Source: Bin103 sp002238925 | GTDB taxonomy: Bacteria; Spirochaetota; Spirochaetia; SZUA-6; Bin103 | Direction of reading: 5' to 3' | Assembly (NCBI GenBank): GCA_965208065.1 | Contig: OZ242313.1 | Coordinates: 3,782,001-3,846,000 of the forward strand | DNA: 64,000 nt | Part shown: positions 18,814 through 27,255 of the stretch, piece after piece | Numbering within the stretch: the stretch's first letter is position 1 | Layout: each line of letters opens with the position of its first letter | Position numbers and translations under genes: made by a program | Notes under the pieces: generated by a model | What the model was told of the DNA's origin: nothing | Databases searched by the model: none | Seen by the model: the letters and a program-made list of their open reading frames with translations, nothing else

Positions 18814-19182
18814 TCACAGCCGTGCGACCGATTCGAAGTGTCCGTCGCGGTGCAGCAGCGGCACTTCGTGATGGCGAGCGCAAGAGGCTACGAGTAAGTC
18901 GGTTGCGGGGACGGTAATACCCCCCTCGCGCGCCCTGGATGCAAGCGTCGCCGCGAGTTCCCAGACAGCGCCATCAATGACCAACGACGGTAGAGTGTGT
19001 TCCATCTCCTTCAGAACGGTGCGTTCTTCCCCTCCGCGCGCGCCGTTCCAGAGCTCAAGTCGTACCAACGGGCACCAAGCAGCCTCGCCCGCGCCCAAGA
19101 GCGCTTCGACCTGTCTGCGAACCGACGCGTCACCGCCGCGCCGAAGTTGTTCGATCCACGCCGAGGTGTCGATGAGCGTCAT
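18814..19182 (-). CDS. vapC: VapC-type PIN-domain toxin
   Basis: A 122-residue PIN ribonuclease with the acidic metal-binding residues in MTLIDTSAWIE, VRLELW, PATDLLVAS and the last Asp in LLHRDGHF. VapC toxins cleave tRNA or rRNA when freed from their antitoxin. The ATG overlaps the stop of the antitoxin gene by 4 bp, the usual toxin-antitoxin layout. Confidence 0.9.
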   Translation of the reverse strand: MTLIDTSAWIEQLRRGGDASVRRQVEALLGAGEAAWCPLVRLELWNGARGGEERTVLKEMEHTLPSLVIDGAVWELAATLASRAREGGITVPATDLLVASCARHHEVPLLHRDGHFESVARL

Positions 19183-19433
19183 GGCTTATTCGCGACAGTC
19201 CTGATTTCGGCGGTCCCGATTTCGGCGGTCCTGATTTCATCCATCTCCGCGGCTTCGAGCGTCGCGTTGTCGACAAACTCGCAGGTTCCGGAAAAGCGCA
19301 CCAGGCGCGCCATCCGCCGTCTCCGGTTGAACTCCCGCAGCGCGGTGACTACCGCCTCTCGCTTCGATTTTGCGTTCATGAACTCCATGGCGTCGTTGAG
19401 TTCTTGTTCGGGAATATCAATCGTGGTCTTCAT
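19179..19433 (-). CDS. vapB: VapB-type antitoxin
   Basis: An 84-residue antitoxin whose N-terminus MKTTIDIPEQELNDAMEFM and KSKREAVVTALREFNRRRRM forms the ribbon-helix-helix-like DNA-binding part. The C-terminal half carries a short tandem repeat (EIRTAEIGTAEIRT) encoded by three near-identical 15-bp units around 19199-19240. That tail normally wraps the toxin. A TATAAG box ends only 8 bp before the ATG, so the mRNA may be leaderless. Confidence 0.85.
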   Translation of the reverse strand: MKTTIDIPEQELNDAMEFMNAKSKREAVVTALREFNRRRRMARLVRFSGTCEFVDNATLEAAEMDEIRTAEIGTAEIRTVANKP

Positions 19434-19441
19434 GCACCCAA

Positions 19442-19456
19442 CTTATAGTGTATATT
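19442..19456. promoter_or_regulatory. Divergent AT-rich promoter region between vapB and the ankyrin gene
   Basis: Within an otherwise GC-rich stretch, cttatagtgtatatt offers a TATAAG box on the minus strand (19447-19442, for vapB) and a TATATT box on the plus strand (19451-19456, for the ankyrin gene). No clear -35 boxes. The overlapping TATAGTGTATA half-sites could be where the antitoxin binds to repress its own operon. Confidence 0.4.
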
Positions 19457-19473
19457 ACGTCTCCGCAACTCTG

Positions 19474-20946
19474 ATGGGGAATCCTTCTCGCTCATGGCTA
19501 TATGTACCGCTTGTCGGTTCCTTTCGGCTGATGTCGTTCGTGGCCGCGTTGTTTGTGGCGACCGGCGTGCAGGCAGAGCGAACGGTTCCCCCGACGAGCC
19601 TCCTGTCGGCGATGCTTGGCTCGGAGATGGCAGCCGACCCGGCGGCGCTCAGGGATGCGAGCGTCAGTCTGAGTGCCGCCGAACTACGGGCGCTGACGGA
19701 TAAGAGTGGGTTCGCCGCGCTCCGTGGCAGCGGCGGCATCACGGCGCTGATGCTGGCCTCCTTCTATAACAATGACCCGGAGGTAGCGCAGGCGCTGGTC
19801 GATGCCGGCGCCGATCTGGCGGCGCGAGACACGAACGGCTGGAGCGCGCTGATGCTCGCGGCCGCGTTCAATCCGAATTCCGCAGTGATGGAAGTACTGC
19901 TCGACGCGGGATCATCGTTGCAAACCGGGGACGTCAGCGGGGTGATCCCGCATCTGTACCTGCCCGGCGACCACGCCCCGCTCGACCGGGCGGCCGCGTT
20001 GCAGCGGCACGGCATTCTGCCGGTGGCATCGACGCTCGCCGGCGAGTCCGCCCTGATGATCGCCGCCGCCTATGCCGCGCACTCCGACGCGGTACGGATC
20101 CTGGTTGGCGCCGGCGCGGACGTGCGGCGCGCCGACAGTGGCGGCAACACCCCGCTGCTGTTCGCCGCCTGGTTCAACCCGAGCGTTGAGGTACACCGGG
20201 CGTTGCTGGCCGCGGGCGCCGCGGTCGATGCAACCGACAACCGGGGCCGGAGCGCTCTGCTTGCCGCCGCCTCCGGTAACCCGAATCCCGGCGTGGTGCG
20301 GGTGCTGCTGGACGCGGGCGCCGACCCGCAGGCGCGCAACGACCGCGGGCGAACGCCCCTGATGGAGGCGGCCGAGAACAACCCCAACCCGGAGGCAATC
20401 GGTGCGCTCCTGGACGCCGGAGCGGATATCGCCGCGCACGACGACTCGTTCTCGATGACGGCGCTGATGTTCGCCGCGTGGGGCAGCACAAACGCCGCCG
20501 TGGTGCGGGCGCTGCTGAACGCCGGCGCCGACGTGCACGCGCGCGACCGCGACGGCTGGACCGCGCTGATGCACGCCGCCGTGTTCAACATTCACCAGGA
20601 CAGCCCGGCGGTCGTGGGCGCGCTGATCGCCGCCGGCGCCGAGGTTGATGCCGTGGACGACGTGGAGGGCTACACCGCCTTGATGTGGGCTGCCAACCAC
20701 GGTGAGATCCCGGCGGTCGTGCATGCGTTGCTCGACGCCGGCGCCGACCCGGACATACGCGGCAGCAACGGCGAGACCGCCGCCACCCTGATGGCCTCCA
20801 ACGAACCCCTGCGCCGCACCTCCGCCTACCGCCGCCTTACTGAGTCCGGGGCTCCTGACCGGCTCTTCGGCTCGCCGGATCGTGACAGATACTCGCACGT
20901 CCGCGGCGAGATCGATGCCGAAGATATCGACCGAACTGATCGTTAG
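19474..20946 (+). CDS. Secreted ankyrin-repeat protein
   Basis: About 490 residues. From ATG 19474 an uncleaved or secretory leader leads to the hydrophobic segment RLMSFVAALFVATGVQA, a likely signal peptide; ATG 19531 is an alternative start with a shorter one. The rest is about nine ankyrin repeats with the recurring LMLAAxxNPxxxVVRALLDAGAD pattern, an unusual form with Asn-Pro in the first loop. Ankyrin proteins bind other proteins; secreted ones in host-associated bacteria are often thought to affect the host. It ends overlapping the convergent galU stop. Confidence 0.85.
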   Translation: MGNPSRSWLYVPLVGSFRLMSFVAALFVATGVQAERTVPPTSLLSAMLGSEMAADPAALRDASVSLSAAELRALTDKSGFAALRGSGGITALMLASFYNNDPEVAQALVDAGADLAARDTNGWSALMLAAAFNPNSAVMEVLLDAGSSLQTGDVSGVIPHLYLPGDHAPLDRAAALQRHGILPVASTLAGESALMIAAAYAAHSDAVRILVGAGADVRRADSGGNTPLLFAAWFNPSVEVHRALLAAGAAVDATDNRGRSALLAAASGNPNPGVVRVLLDAGADPQARNDRGRTPLMEAAENNPNPEAIGALLDAGADIAAHDDSFSMTALMFAAWGSTNAAVVRALLNAGADVHARDRDGWTALMHAAVFNIHQDSPAVVGALIAAGAEVDAVDDVEGYTALMWAANHGEIPAVVHALLDAGADPDIRGSNGETAATLMASNEPLRRTSAYRRLTESGAPDRLFGSPDRDRYSHVRGEIDAEDIDRTDR

Positions 20947-21776
20947 CCCTCGGCGCGGAACGACTCGATTTCTGCTGCCAGTTCCGGGGCACGAGAGGCG
21001 TACTCCAGGATCGAGCGCAGGTAGCCGGCGGGCGTGCCGATGTCGAGCCGCCTACCGACCATGCGCTGGATCACTACGCGGCCCTCGCGCGCCAGGTCCT
21101 CCACCCCCTCGGTGTAGTTGAATTCACCGCCCCCGTGGCGCTCCCAGCGGTGCCGCAGGGCGCGGTAGATCTCGGGCGTATACAGGTAGCGCCCGATGGA
21201 GATGTCGCGGCTCGGCTCGGTGCCCGGCGGCGGCTTCTCGACGATGCCGGTAATGTGCAGGCCGTCGCCGGCCAGCGCCACCACCCCGTAGCGCTCCAGG
21301 TGCGGCGGATCGTGCTCCACGGCCAGCACGCTGCAGCCGGTGCGCTCGTAGGTGTCGATCAACTGGCGGGTGAGCGGCGGCTCACCGACATGCAGGTCGT
21401 CCGGGAACACCACCACGAACGGATCGTCGCCGGTGAACGGCTCGGCCAGCATGATGGCCTGCCCGGTGCCGAGCATTTGCTTCTGGCGCAGGAAGAAGAA
21501 CCGGCCCGGCGGCACCGCGATGGTGCGCTGCTTGGCCGCGGCGCCCTCCGATTCGAACACCTGCTCCAGCTCCACCTCGCGATCGACGTAGTCCTCGAGC
21601 GCGCGCTTGCGGCGCGAGGTGATAAACAGGATGTCGTCGATCCCGGACTCGCGCAGTTCCTCCAATATGAAGTCGATGGCGGGCCGGTCGAGGACCGGGA
21701 ACATCTCCTTGGGTACCGTCTTCGAAGCCGGCAGGAACCTGCTGCCATACCCGGCAGCGACAATGACCGCTTTCAT
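20943..21776 (-). CDS. galU: UTP-glucose-1-phosphate uridylyltransferase
   Basis: A 277-residue nucleotidyltransferase. N-terminal signature MKAVIVAAGYGSRFLPASKTVPKEMFPVLDRP holds the nucleotide loop and the catalytic Lys. The core GTGQAIMLAEPFTGDDPFVVVFPDDL, GIVEKP and C-terminal RRLDIGTPAGYL follow the bacterial GalU pattern. It makes UDP-glucose for envelope polysaccharides and sugar interconversion. It overlaps the ankyrin gene end to end by 4 bp. ATG 21776 opens the conserved motif directly. Confidence 0.92.
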   Translation of the reverse strand: MKAVIVAAGYGSRFLPASKTVPKEMFPVLDRPAIDFILEELRESGIDDILFITSRRKRALEDYVDREVELEQVFESEGAAAKQRTIAVPPGRFFFLRQKQMLGTGQAIMLAEPFTGDDPFVVVFPDDLHVGEPPLTRQLIDTYERTGCSVLAVEHDPPHLERYGVVALAGDGLHITGIVEKPPPGTEPSRDISIGRYLYTPEIYRALRHRWERHGGGEFNYTEGVEDLAREGRVVIQRMVGRRLDIGTPAGYLRSILEYASRAPELAAEIESFRAEG

Positions 21777-21875
21777 ACTGCCCGGAATATAACGCTTCAC
21801 CGCGCAGGATTCCGTCGGATGCGTCCGGTTCTGACCTACCAGGGCCTTACGTTTGCTCCATCACGGCGTATCGCC

Positions 21876-22127
21876 ATGGCATCATCGACCAGCCCGGCCA
21901 TCGAGTCGCTGCTCGACCGGGTCGCCGCCCTACGCGGCCTTACCTATTCGGTTTGCGCAATCCGGTCCCGGCCGGCGTGGTCGGAGCGTCCGTCAACAGC
22001 GTTCGCGGCCGGTTCGCCCCGGGCGAAACTCTGCTGCGCTCCGGGCTGGTATCGGTCGACAGCGACAACGACCTCGTGGTGGTGAAGCGCTTGCTTTGCC
22101 CCGCCGCGGCCCCCGACGATGACGAGG
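21876..22127 (+). pseudogene. Decayed copy of the tandem-AAA ATPase gene (N-terminal fragment)
   Basis: The sequence starts with the same ATGGCATCATC as the intact ATPase gene at 25145 but jumps to its codon 114: TSPVIESLLDR appears as TSPAIESLLDR. A frameshift near 21945-21955 then moves to another frame, reading FGLRNPVPAGVV, RSGLVSVDSDNDLVVVKRLL and PDDDE, closely matching residues about 125-205 of the intact protein. Both AAA domains are missing. The upstream segment (21823-21875) is also similar to the intact gene's leader, so promoter and gene were duplicated together. Confidence 0.85.
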
Positions 22128-22158
22128 CGGCATCCTGGATGCGGTGTGCATCCCTGCC

Positions 22159-22776
22159 CTACTCGGCGCCCGGTGGTGGATCCGCGCACATGATCCGTCG
22201 TAACGCATGTCGTTCATCGCCAAATAAGGCGTGAAATGGCCGATCATTCTCCACTTGTTCGGCTATAGCGGCTCCGCGTTTCTCTTCTTGCTTGATAAAG
22301 GCGATAATTTCCTTGACCGCCCAACCGACGGCACCTTGGTCGACAGTCCCCGGAGGATAGAATCGTCCACGATGAATCAGTGGCGCCCAGGACGATCTCC
22401 GCAGTATTTCATGTTCGTAAGGAAGAAAGAACAGCGGGAACTGCACGGTACACAGCTCCAGTGAATGAAATTGGAAGTTCTCCTGGAGCAGACTGGCATA
22501 GGTGTTTTCTACACTGGTCCATCCTCGCCCCTGCGAGATGAGTGCGTGGGAAATGATCGGCACAACGTGACGACAACCCAGTATCCCCTCACGCAGGGCG
22601 GCAAACGGATCTCGGCCTCGCGGATAGTCGTGCCGGTCTAGCCAAGGAAAATACTTGCTTGCCTCAAGTGCATCGTAAATCGGCTGCACCAGTCGCTTGC
22701 GATCCTCGGCGCAGTGGGACAGAAACACATGGTGGGAGCAGCGTGGTAAACCGTGGATGCGCCAATCACCGACCAT
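22159..22776 (-). CDS. TIR-domain protein
   Basis: A 205-residue protein with an N-terminal TIR domain: HHVFLSHCAEDRKRLVQPIY (beta-A and box 1), WLDRHDYPRGRDPFAALREGI (box 2 region), CRHVVPIISHALISQGRGW, and then Glu90 in WTSVENTYASLL at the position of the NADase glutamate. Bacterial TIR proteins often cleave NAD+ in antiphage systems such as Thoeris or CBASS. The C-terminal 60 residues are unassigned. Base composition is visibly lower in GC than the flanks. It lies 12 bp after a small companion gene and sits between decayed ATPase and WYL fragments. Confidence 0.75.
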   Translation of the reverse strand: MVGDWRIHGLPRCSHHVFLSHCAEDRKRLVQPIYDALEASKYFPWLDRHDYPRGRDPFAALREGILGCRHVVPIISHALISQGRGWTSVENTYASLLQENFQFHSLELCTVQFPLFFLPYEHEILRRSSWAPLIHRGRFYPPGTVDQGAVGWAVKEIIAFIKQEEKRGAAIAEQVENDRPFHALFGDERHALRRIMCADPPPGAE

Positions 22777-22788
22777 TCCAACAATCCA

Positions 22789-23103
22789 TCAATCCGGTGG
22801 GTTGAAGGGAGGAACCTGTGGTTCGGGCACTTGGCCACCGGTGATTTTTTCGATTAGTTCTTCGCCAACCTGAGTCGGGTGAGCGAATATCTGATTCCTA
22901 ATCGTCATCACTCCGCCCTTCGCCATTTCCAGACACGCAGTCCTGATCTCACCCAGTGAGTACCGCCCGTCCAGTGCCGAATACAATGACTGGTAGGACA
23001 ACCCATGCCCCACCTTGCGTGTCGTATCGAATGACGGAAACGCGGACAGCACGTCTCGGTATATTTCGGCCAGGCTTTGTACATATTGTTCGGTAATAGG
23101 CAT
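22789..23103 (-). CDS. Small hypothetical protein, partner gene of the TIR protein
   Basis: A 104-residue protein from ATG 23103 (a TTG at 23148 would add 15 residues). It is mostly helical, with QYVQSLAEIYRDVLSAFPSF and YSLGEIRTACLEMAKGGVM, and ends in a proline-rich tail (PEPQVPPFNPPD). I do not recognise the family. Its spacing to the TIR gene and equal, lower GC content imply that the two travelled as one unit. It could be a sensor, chaperone or antidote for the TIR protein, but nothing in the sequence decides this. Confidence 0.6.
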   Translation of the reverse strand: MPITEQYVQSLAEIYRDVLSAFPSFDTTRKVGHGLSYQSLYSALDGRYSLGEIRTACLEMAKGGVMTIRNQIFAHPTQVGEELIEKITGGQVPEPQVPPFNPPD

Positions 23104-23148
23104 CGGACCACTTGACTTAGGAAACACGCTTTTTGCGCGGTCAGTCAA

Positions 23149-23346
23149 GCCCTTCAGCCGGGCCGGGAGAGCCGGGATAGCAGGCTCGGCTGCTCACGGT
23201 CACAGCGATAGTCCTGTAGTCGAGCGTGCCCACGGCTATCGATCTGCGGCGGTCCACGATGGACCAAACAAAGTGCCCAGCCAATATGCCGCGGCGGCGG
23301 CCGCATGGGTACGTTCCGGGCACCACCAACGAGGAGGCCGCCCATG
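23149..23346. other. Intergenic junction without a recognised gene
   Basis: This stretch separates the TIR cassette from the WYL remnant. Its base composition returns to high GC. I see no conserved reading frame, no terminal repeats of an insertion sequence and no clear attachment site. Confidence 0.5.
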
Positions 23347-24022
23347 GCTTACGGAGGAACGGGCCACGATGCTGCGCGGGCTCGCCGACAAGCTGCGCGC
23401 CCTGCTGGAGCAGGACGCCCACAGGCAGGTAGAGCCGGATCTGCAGGCGCTGATGCTGGCCGAGGGCCTCGCGATGCGCCCGGGGCCCCGCCGCGCATGG
23501 ATCCCGGCCTGCTCGGCCTCCTGCGCGACGCCATCATGAGCGAACGAGTCATCGCATTCGACTACCGGGCACAGGTCACCGGCAAGGTACCCGCCGCGAA
23601 GTGCAGCCCTACGGCATCATCTACGGCAACCGCGCGTTTCTGGTGGGCCACACCGACCGCGGCACCGGCCTGCATCTGTGGCAGCTGGCCAACATCAGCA
23701 GCGCCGGCATCACCGCCCGCCAGTTCGCCGCAATCCGGCATTCGACCTGGCGGTGTTCGCCAAGCGCTCGTTCGGCACCTTCCAAGAGGATCCGGTCGCC
23801 GTGCGGCTCCGCTTCTCTGCGCAGGTGTCAGACGACGTGGACCACTTCATCTTCCACCCCGACCAGACCGTCACCCGCAACACCGACGGCTCCCTGACCG
23901 TCCGCTTCGCCGCCGGCGGCCTCGACGAAATCTGCTGGCACCTCGTTACCTGGGGCACCCACGTCACCGTCGACGAACCCGCTCACCTGCGCCAACGGAT
24001 GGCAACACTGTGCGCCTCCTGA
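23347..24022 (+). pseudogene. Decayed copy of the WYL-domain regulator gene
   Basis: Broken homologue of the intact WYL gene at 27256. Readable pieces in different frames are LADKLRALLEQDA, EPDLQALMLAEGLAMRPGP, AIMSERVIAFDYRAQVTG, AFDLAVFAKRSFGTFQEDP and LDEICWHLVTWGTHVTVDE. At least three frameshifts are needed to join them, and the first 95 or so codons with the DNA-binding helix are missing. With the ATPase remnant at 21876 this marks a dead duplicate of the whole module. Confidence 0.88.
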
Positions 24023-24072
24023 ATTCGCCCAAACCTGCCGCCAGCCAGACCGCCATGGTGTAGACTCGCTTC

Positions 24073-25002
24073 ATGCCGACCGCATCGACACCGCTTGAGG
24101 AGCAGACGGGGGCGCCCATCGCCGTGCCCCGCATCGCCAGCGACGCCCAGGTGCACAGTTATCTGCGCGACGGGTTCCTGGCCGTGGAGGACCTGGTCAC
24201 CGGCGCCGAGCTTGATGAGCTGAAGCGCGACGTGGTGCGGGTCGCGCGCGGCGACTACGCGGCCGACGGGCTCGACCCGGTGCCGGCGGACGCTGGCGAC
24301 GCGGAGGTGCTGAACACGGTTCTCTGCATCCACCAGCCGCACCACGTCAGCCCGGTGATCCTCGATTTCGTCCGGCACGAACGCATCTGCGGGGTGCTCG
24401 CCCAGATCACCGCCGCCCACCTGCCGTGCTGGGACGGCAGCGTCAAGTGCATGCAGTCCATGTACTTCGTCAAACCGTCAGGGTTTCAGGGCCAGGCGTG
24501 GCACCAGGACGAGATCTACATCCCGACCCGCGACCGCTCCCTGGTCGGTGCGTGGATCGCCGTCGACGACGCCACGGTCGAGAACGGCTGCCTGTGGGTG
24601 CTGCCCGGGTCTCACCGCAACGGATACCTGTACCCGCAGCGCGACCACAACAACCGGGACGAGTTCGACAACTCACCCGAGAGCTACGGATTCGACGAGT
24701 GCGCCGAGCAGCCGGTGGAGGTGAAGGCGGGGACGGTGGTGTTCTTCAACGGCTACCTGCTGCACCGCTCGCGCCGCAACCGCGGCAGCGCCTACCGGCG
24801 CGTGCTGGTCAACCACTACATGAATGCGTGGTCGCTGCTGCCGTGGCACCCAAAGGAGCACGAGCGTCCGGCCAACGCCGACCATCGGGCGGTGGAGCCG
24901 GTGGCGGGCGTGGACCCATACGCCTGGAAGGGATACGAAGAGCCCCCGCGCCGCGTGTACCTGCGCCGCTGCAAGGCGAACGAGGCCGCCGCCGCGGAAT
25001 AG
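24073..25002 (+). CDS. Phytanoyl-CoA dioxygenase (PhyH) family protein
   Basis: A 309-residue Fe(II)/2-oxoglutarate dioxygenase with iron motif AWHQDEIYIPTRDRSL, the turn NGCLWVLPGSHRNGYL and the distal GYLLHRSRRNRGSAYRRV. It also has the WDGSVKCMQSMYFVKP strand seen in a subgroup of bacterial PhyH enzymes. The substrate is unknown. It is sandwiched between the decayed and the intact ATPase-WYL modules, so it may have been carried along in the duplication or may predate it. Confidence 0.9.
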   Translation: MPTASTPLEEQTGAPIAVPRIASDAQVHSYLRDGFLAVEDLVTGAELDELKRDVVRVARGDYAADGLDPVPADAGDAEVLNTVLCIHQPHHVSPVILDFVRHERICGVLAQITAAHLPCWDGSVKCMQSMYFVKPSGFQGQAWHQDEIYIPTRDRSLVGAWIAVDDATVENGCLWVLPGSHRNGYLYPQRDHNNRDEFDNSPESYGFDECAEQPVEVKAGTVVFFNGYLLHRSRRNRGSAYRRVLVNHYMNAWSLLPWHPKEHERPANADHRAVEPVAGVDPYAWKGYEEPPRRVYLRRCKANEAAAAE

Positions 25003-25035
25003 CGCACGCCTCGGCCCATGCCGGCCACGCATCCG

Positions 25036-25080
25036 GTCGTACCAGCGGGCACCACGCAGCCTCGCCCACGCCCAAGAGCC
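25036..25080 (-). pseudogene. Short remnant of a VapC-like PIN toxin gene
   Basis: About 40 bp here match the vapC gene at roughly 19060-19104 with only a few mismatches. On the minus strand they read LLGVGEAAWCPLVRP, compared with LLGAGEAAWCPLVRL in the VapC protein. Nothing else of the gene remains. It suggests that a toxin gene once stood between the PhyH gene and the ATPase module. Confidence 0.65.
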
Positions 25081-25104
25081 AACTCCTCGGGGTTCCGGGT
25101 ATCC

Positions 25105-25117
25105 GTCCGGTTCTGAC
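25105..25117 (+). repeat. Module-flanking element GTCCGGTTCTGAC, copy 2
   Basis: The 13-mer GTCCGGTTCTGAC occurs 28 bp before the intact ATPase start. It is also at 21823-21835 before the decayed copy, and as GTCCATTTCTGAC at 28265-28277 after the WYL gene. Each is followed by a similar TACC or CACTC stretch. It may be an operator for the WYL regulator or the edge of a mobile unit. Confidence 0.5.
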
Positions 25118-25144
25118 GTACCAAGCCGCTACGTTGGTCCCGTT

Positions 25145-27205
25145 ATGGCATCATCTCTCATCAACGCTTACGAGCGGCACCTGGTCTACGCCTACCTGTT
25201 CAACCTCGTCGCACGGCCCGCGGACGCCCGCCTGCGGCACGTCACCGATCTGGATTGCGTACCCGATTGGATCACCGAACACGCGGACGTGCTGCAGTGC
25301 GACTCGTACCTGGGGCGCATCGACTGGTCGCGCTCCGATCTGCGCAGAATGCTCGGCTCCCTGCGCGACCGCGGCAAAAGCCCGCCCAGGGACCTGACCG
25401 CACGCCACCTGCGGCGCCTGGCCCGAACGGCGGGCCTGTCCGCGCTGGACCTGGCCATCCTGGAAGTGCTGATCCGCTACAAGACCAGCCCGGTTATCGA
25501 ATCGCTGCTCGACCGGATCGACCGTCCCACGTGGCCGTACATCTTCGGTCTGCGCAATCCGGTCCTGGCCGGGGTGCTGGGCGCCTCGCCAAACCGCCTC
25601 CGCGACCGGTTTGCGCCGAGTGCGCCGCTGATCCGGTCAGGCCTGGTGACCGTCGACAGCGACAACGACCCGGTGGTGGTGAAGCGGCTGCTGCGCCTGG
25701 CCGGGGCACCAGACGATGACAAGCTGGACGTGACGCGCGTGTTGCTGGGCGATCCGGTGCCGAGTGAACTCGAATGGTCCGATTTCGACCATCTGGGGCC
25801 GGACCGCCGCCACATCCGCCAGATCCTGAAGGGAGCGCTGAAGAGCGGCGCGACCGGTGTGAACATCCTGCTGTGCGGTCCTCCGGGCACCGGCAAGACG
25901 GAGTTCAGCAAGGTGCTTGCGGCGCGGCTCGGCGCGGACCTGTTCAGCATCGGTGAGGCGGACGAATCCGGGAACGAACCGACCCGTGGGGAGCGCCTCG
26001 GGGAGTTGCGGATGGCACACCTGATGGCACGCGACCGCAAGTCGATCCTGCTGTTCGACGAGATGGACGACCTGTTGGGATCGGATGCCGACTGGTTCCC
26101 GCTGGCGCCGATGCATGCCTCCCGGACACGCGGCAGCGAGGGTTCGAAGGTGTTCCTGAATCGGGTGTTGGAGCAGGCTCCGGTACCGACCATCTGGATC
26201 ATGAATGATGTTCGATCGGTCGACCCGGTAATTCTGCGGCGGATGATGTTTGCCCTGGAACTGCGCATGCCGCCGGCGTCGGCGCGGGCCAGAATCTGGG
26301 ACTGCCAGCTTGCCCGGCACGGCATCGCGGCCGAAGCCGGCACCGGCGCCGCGCTGGCCCGCGAGTTCCCGGTAGCGGCAGGGGTGGCGGAAGGAGCGAT
26401 CAAAGGGGCGGCGCTGATCGGCGGAGACGTGGCAGCGGTGCGCCGCGGAGTCGACAGCTTGATGAGGGTCATGCCCACCGAGAGCTGCTCCCCACGGGAA
26501 GTGAAACTGCCGGAGCGGTACGACCCGTCGTTGATCCGGGCCGACACCGACCCGGTGCAACTCGCCGAACAGATCGCCGCGAGCCGGTCGCGCCGGTTCT
26601 CGCTGTGCCTGGAAGGACCGCCCGGGAGCGGCAAGAGCGCCTACGTGCGCTATTTGGCCGACCAGCTTGAAATGCCGGTGCTCCACAAGCGCGCCTCCGA
26701 CCTGCTTTCCCCCTACGTGGGAGAGACCGAGCACAACATCGCCGGGGCATTTCGCGAAGCGCGGTCCGCACAGGCGTTCCTGGTGTTCGACGAGGCCGAT
26801 TCGCTCGTGGCCGACCGTCGTCTTGCGCAGCGCAACTGGGAGGTGACCTCGGTCAACGAGATGCTCACGTGGATGGAGAGCCACCCCCTGCCATTCGCCT
26901 GCACCACCAACCTCGGCAGCGTCCTGGATCAGGCGACGCTGCGCCGCTTCCTGTTCAAGATCTCGCTCGGCTACCTGACCCCGGAACAGGTACGCGCCGC
27001 CTTTCGCCTCTACTTCAACCAGCCGGCTCCGGCGTCGGCGGCAACCCTGGCCAACCTCACGCCCGCCGACTTCGCCGTGGTGCGCGACCAGGCCCGGATC
27101 CGCGGTGGCCTCGGCGACCCCGCCGCCCTCGCCGCCTGGCTGCACGCCGAGAGCCAAGCCAAGCCCGCGCAGTCCGTCGCCATCGGCTTCGGCCTGTCCT
27201 CGTAA
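25145..27205 (+). CDS. Tandem-AAA ATPase of the ATPase-WYL module
   Basis: A 686-residue ATPase. Residues 1-200 are a helical domain without named homology. The first AAA domain has Walker A GPPGTGKT (245-252) and Walker B ILLFDEMDDL (Asp305-Glu306), then MNDVRSVDPVILRRM. The second has Walker A GPPGSGKS (491-498) and Walker B FLVFDEADSL (about 549-550), then CTTNLGSVLDQATLRRF. Both carry FtsH/Cdc48-like features. No protease, nuclease or membrane segment is seen, so it is likely an unfoldase or signalling ATPase. A WYL regulator follows after 50 bp in the same direction. Paired AAA and WYL genes occur in defence islands, but this pairing is not one I can name. Confidence 0.88.
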   Translation: MASSLINAYERHLVYAYLFNLVARPADARLRHVTDLDCVPDWITEHADVLQCDSYLGRIDWSRSDLRRMLGSLRDRGKSPPRDLTARHLRRLARTAGLSALDLAILEVLIRYKTSPVIESLLDRIDRPTWPYIFGLRNPVLAGVLGASPNRLRDRFAPSAPLIRSGLVTVDSDNDPVVVKRLLRLAGAPDDDKLDVTRVLLGDPVPSELEWSDFDHLGPDRRHIRQILKGALKSGATGVNILLCGPPGTGKTEFSKVLAARLGADLFSIGEADESGNEPTRGERLGELRMAHLMARDRKSILLFDEMDDLLGSDADWFPLAPMHASRTRGSEGSKVFLNRVLEQAPVPTIWIMNDVRSVDPVILRRMMFALELRMPPASARARIWDCQLARHGIAAEAGTGAALAREFPVAAGVAEGAIKGAALIGGDVAAVRRGVDSLMRVMPTESCSPREVKLPERYDPSLIRADTDPVQLAEQIAASRSRRFSLCLEGPPGSGKSAYVRYLADQLEMPVLHKRASDLLSPYVGETEHNIAGAFREARSAQAFLVFDEADSLVADRRLAQRNWEVTSVNEMLTWMESHPLPFACTTNLGSVLDQATLRRFLFKISLGYLTPEQVRAAFRLYFNQPAPASAATLANLTPADFAVVRDQARIRGGLGDPAALAAWLHAESQAKPAQSVAIGFGLSS

Positions 27206-27255
27206 TGCCGCCGGCGGAAGTGTACCTTCGAGCCGGCATCGCAAGGAGGAAACGG

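Noticed and set aside
21344..22250. Small plus-strand frames over galU and the ATPase remnant
   Set aside because: Explained as shadows or as frames of the decayed ATPase copy.
25477..27244. Long minus-strand frames opposite the tandem-AAA ATPase
   Set aside because: No recognisable domains; the plus strand has both Walker motif pairs.
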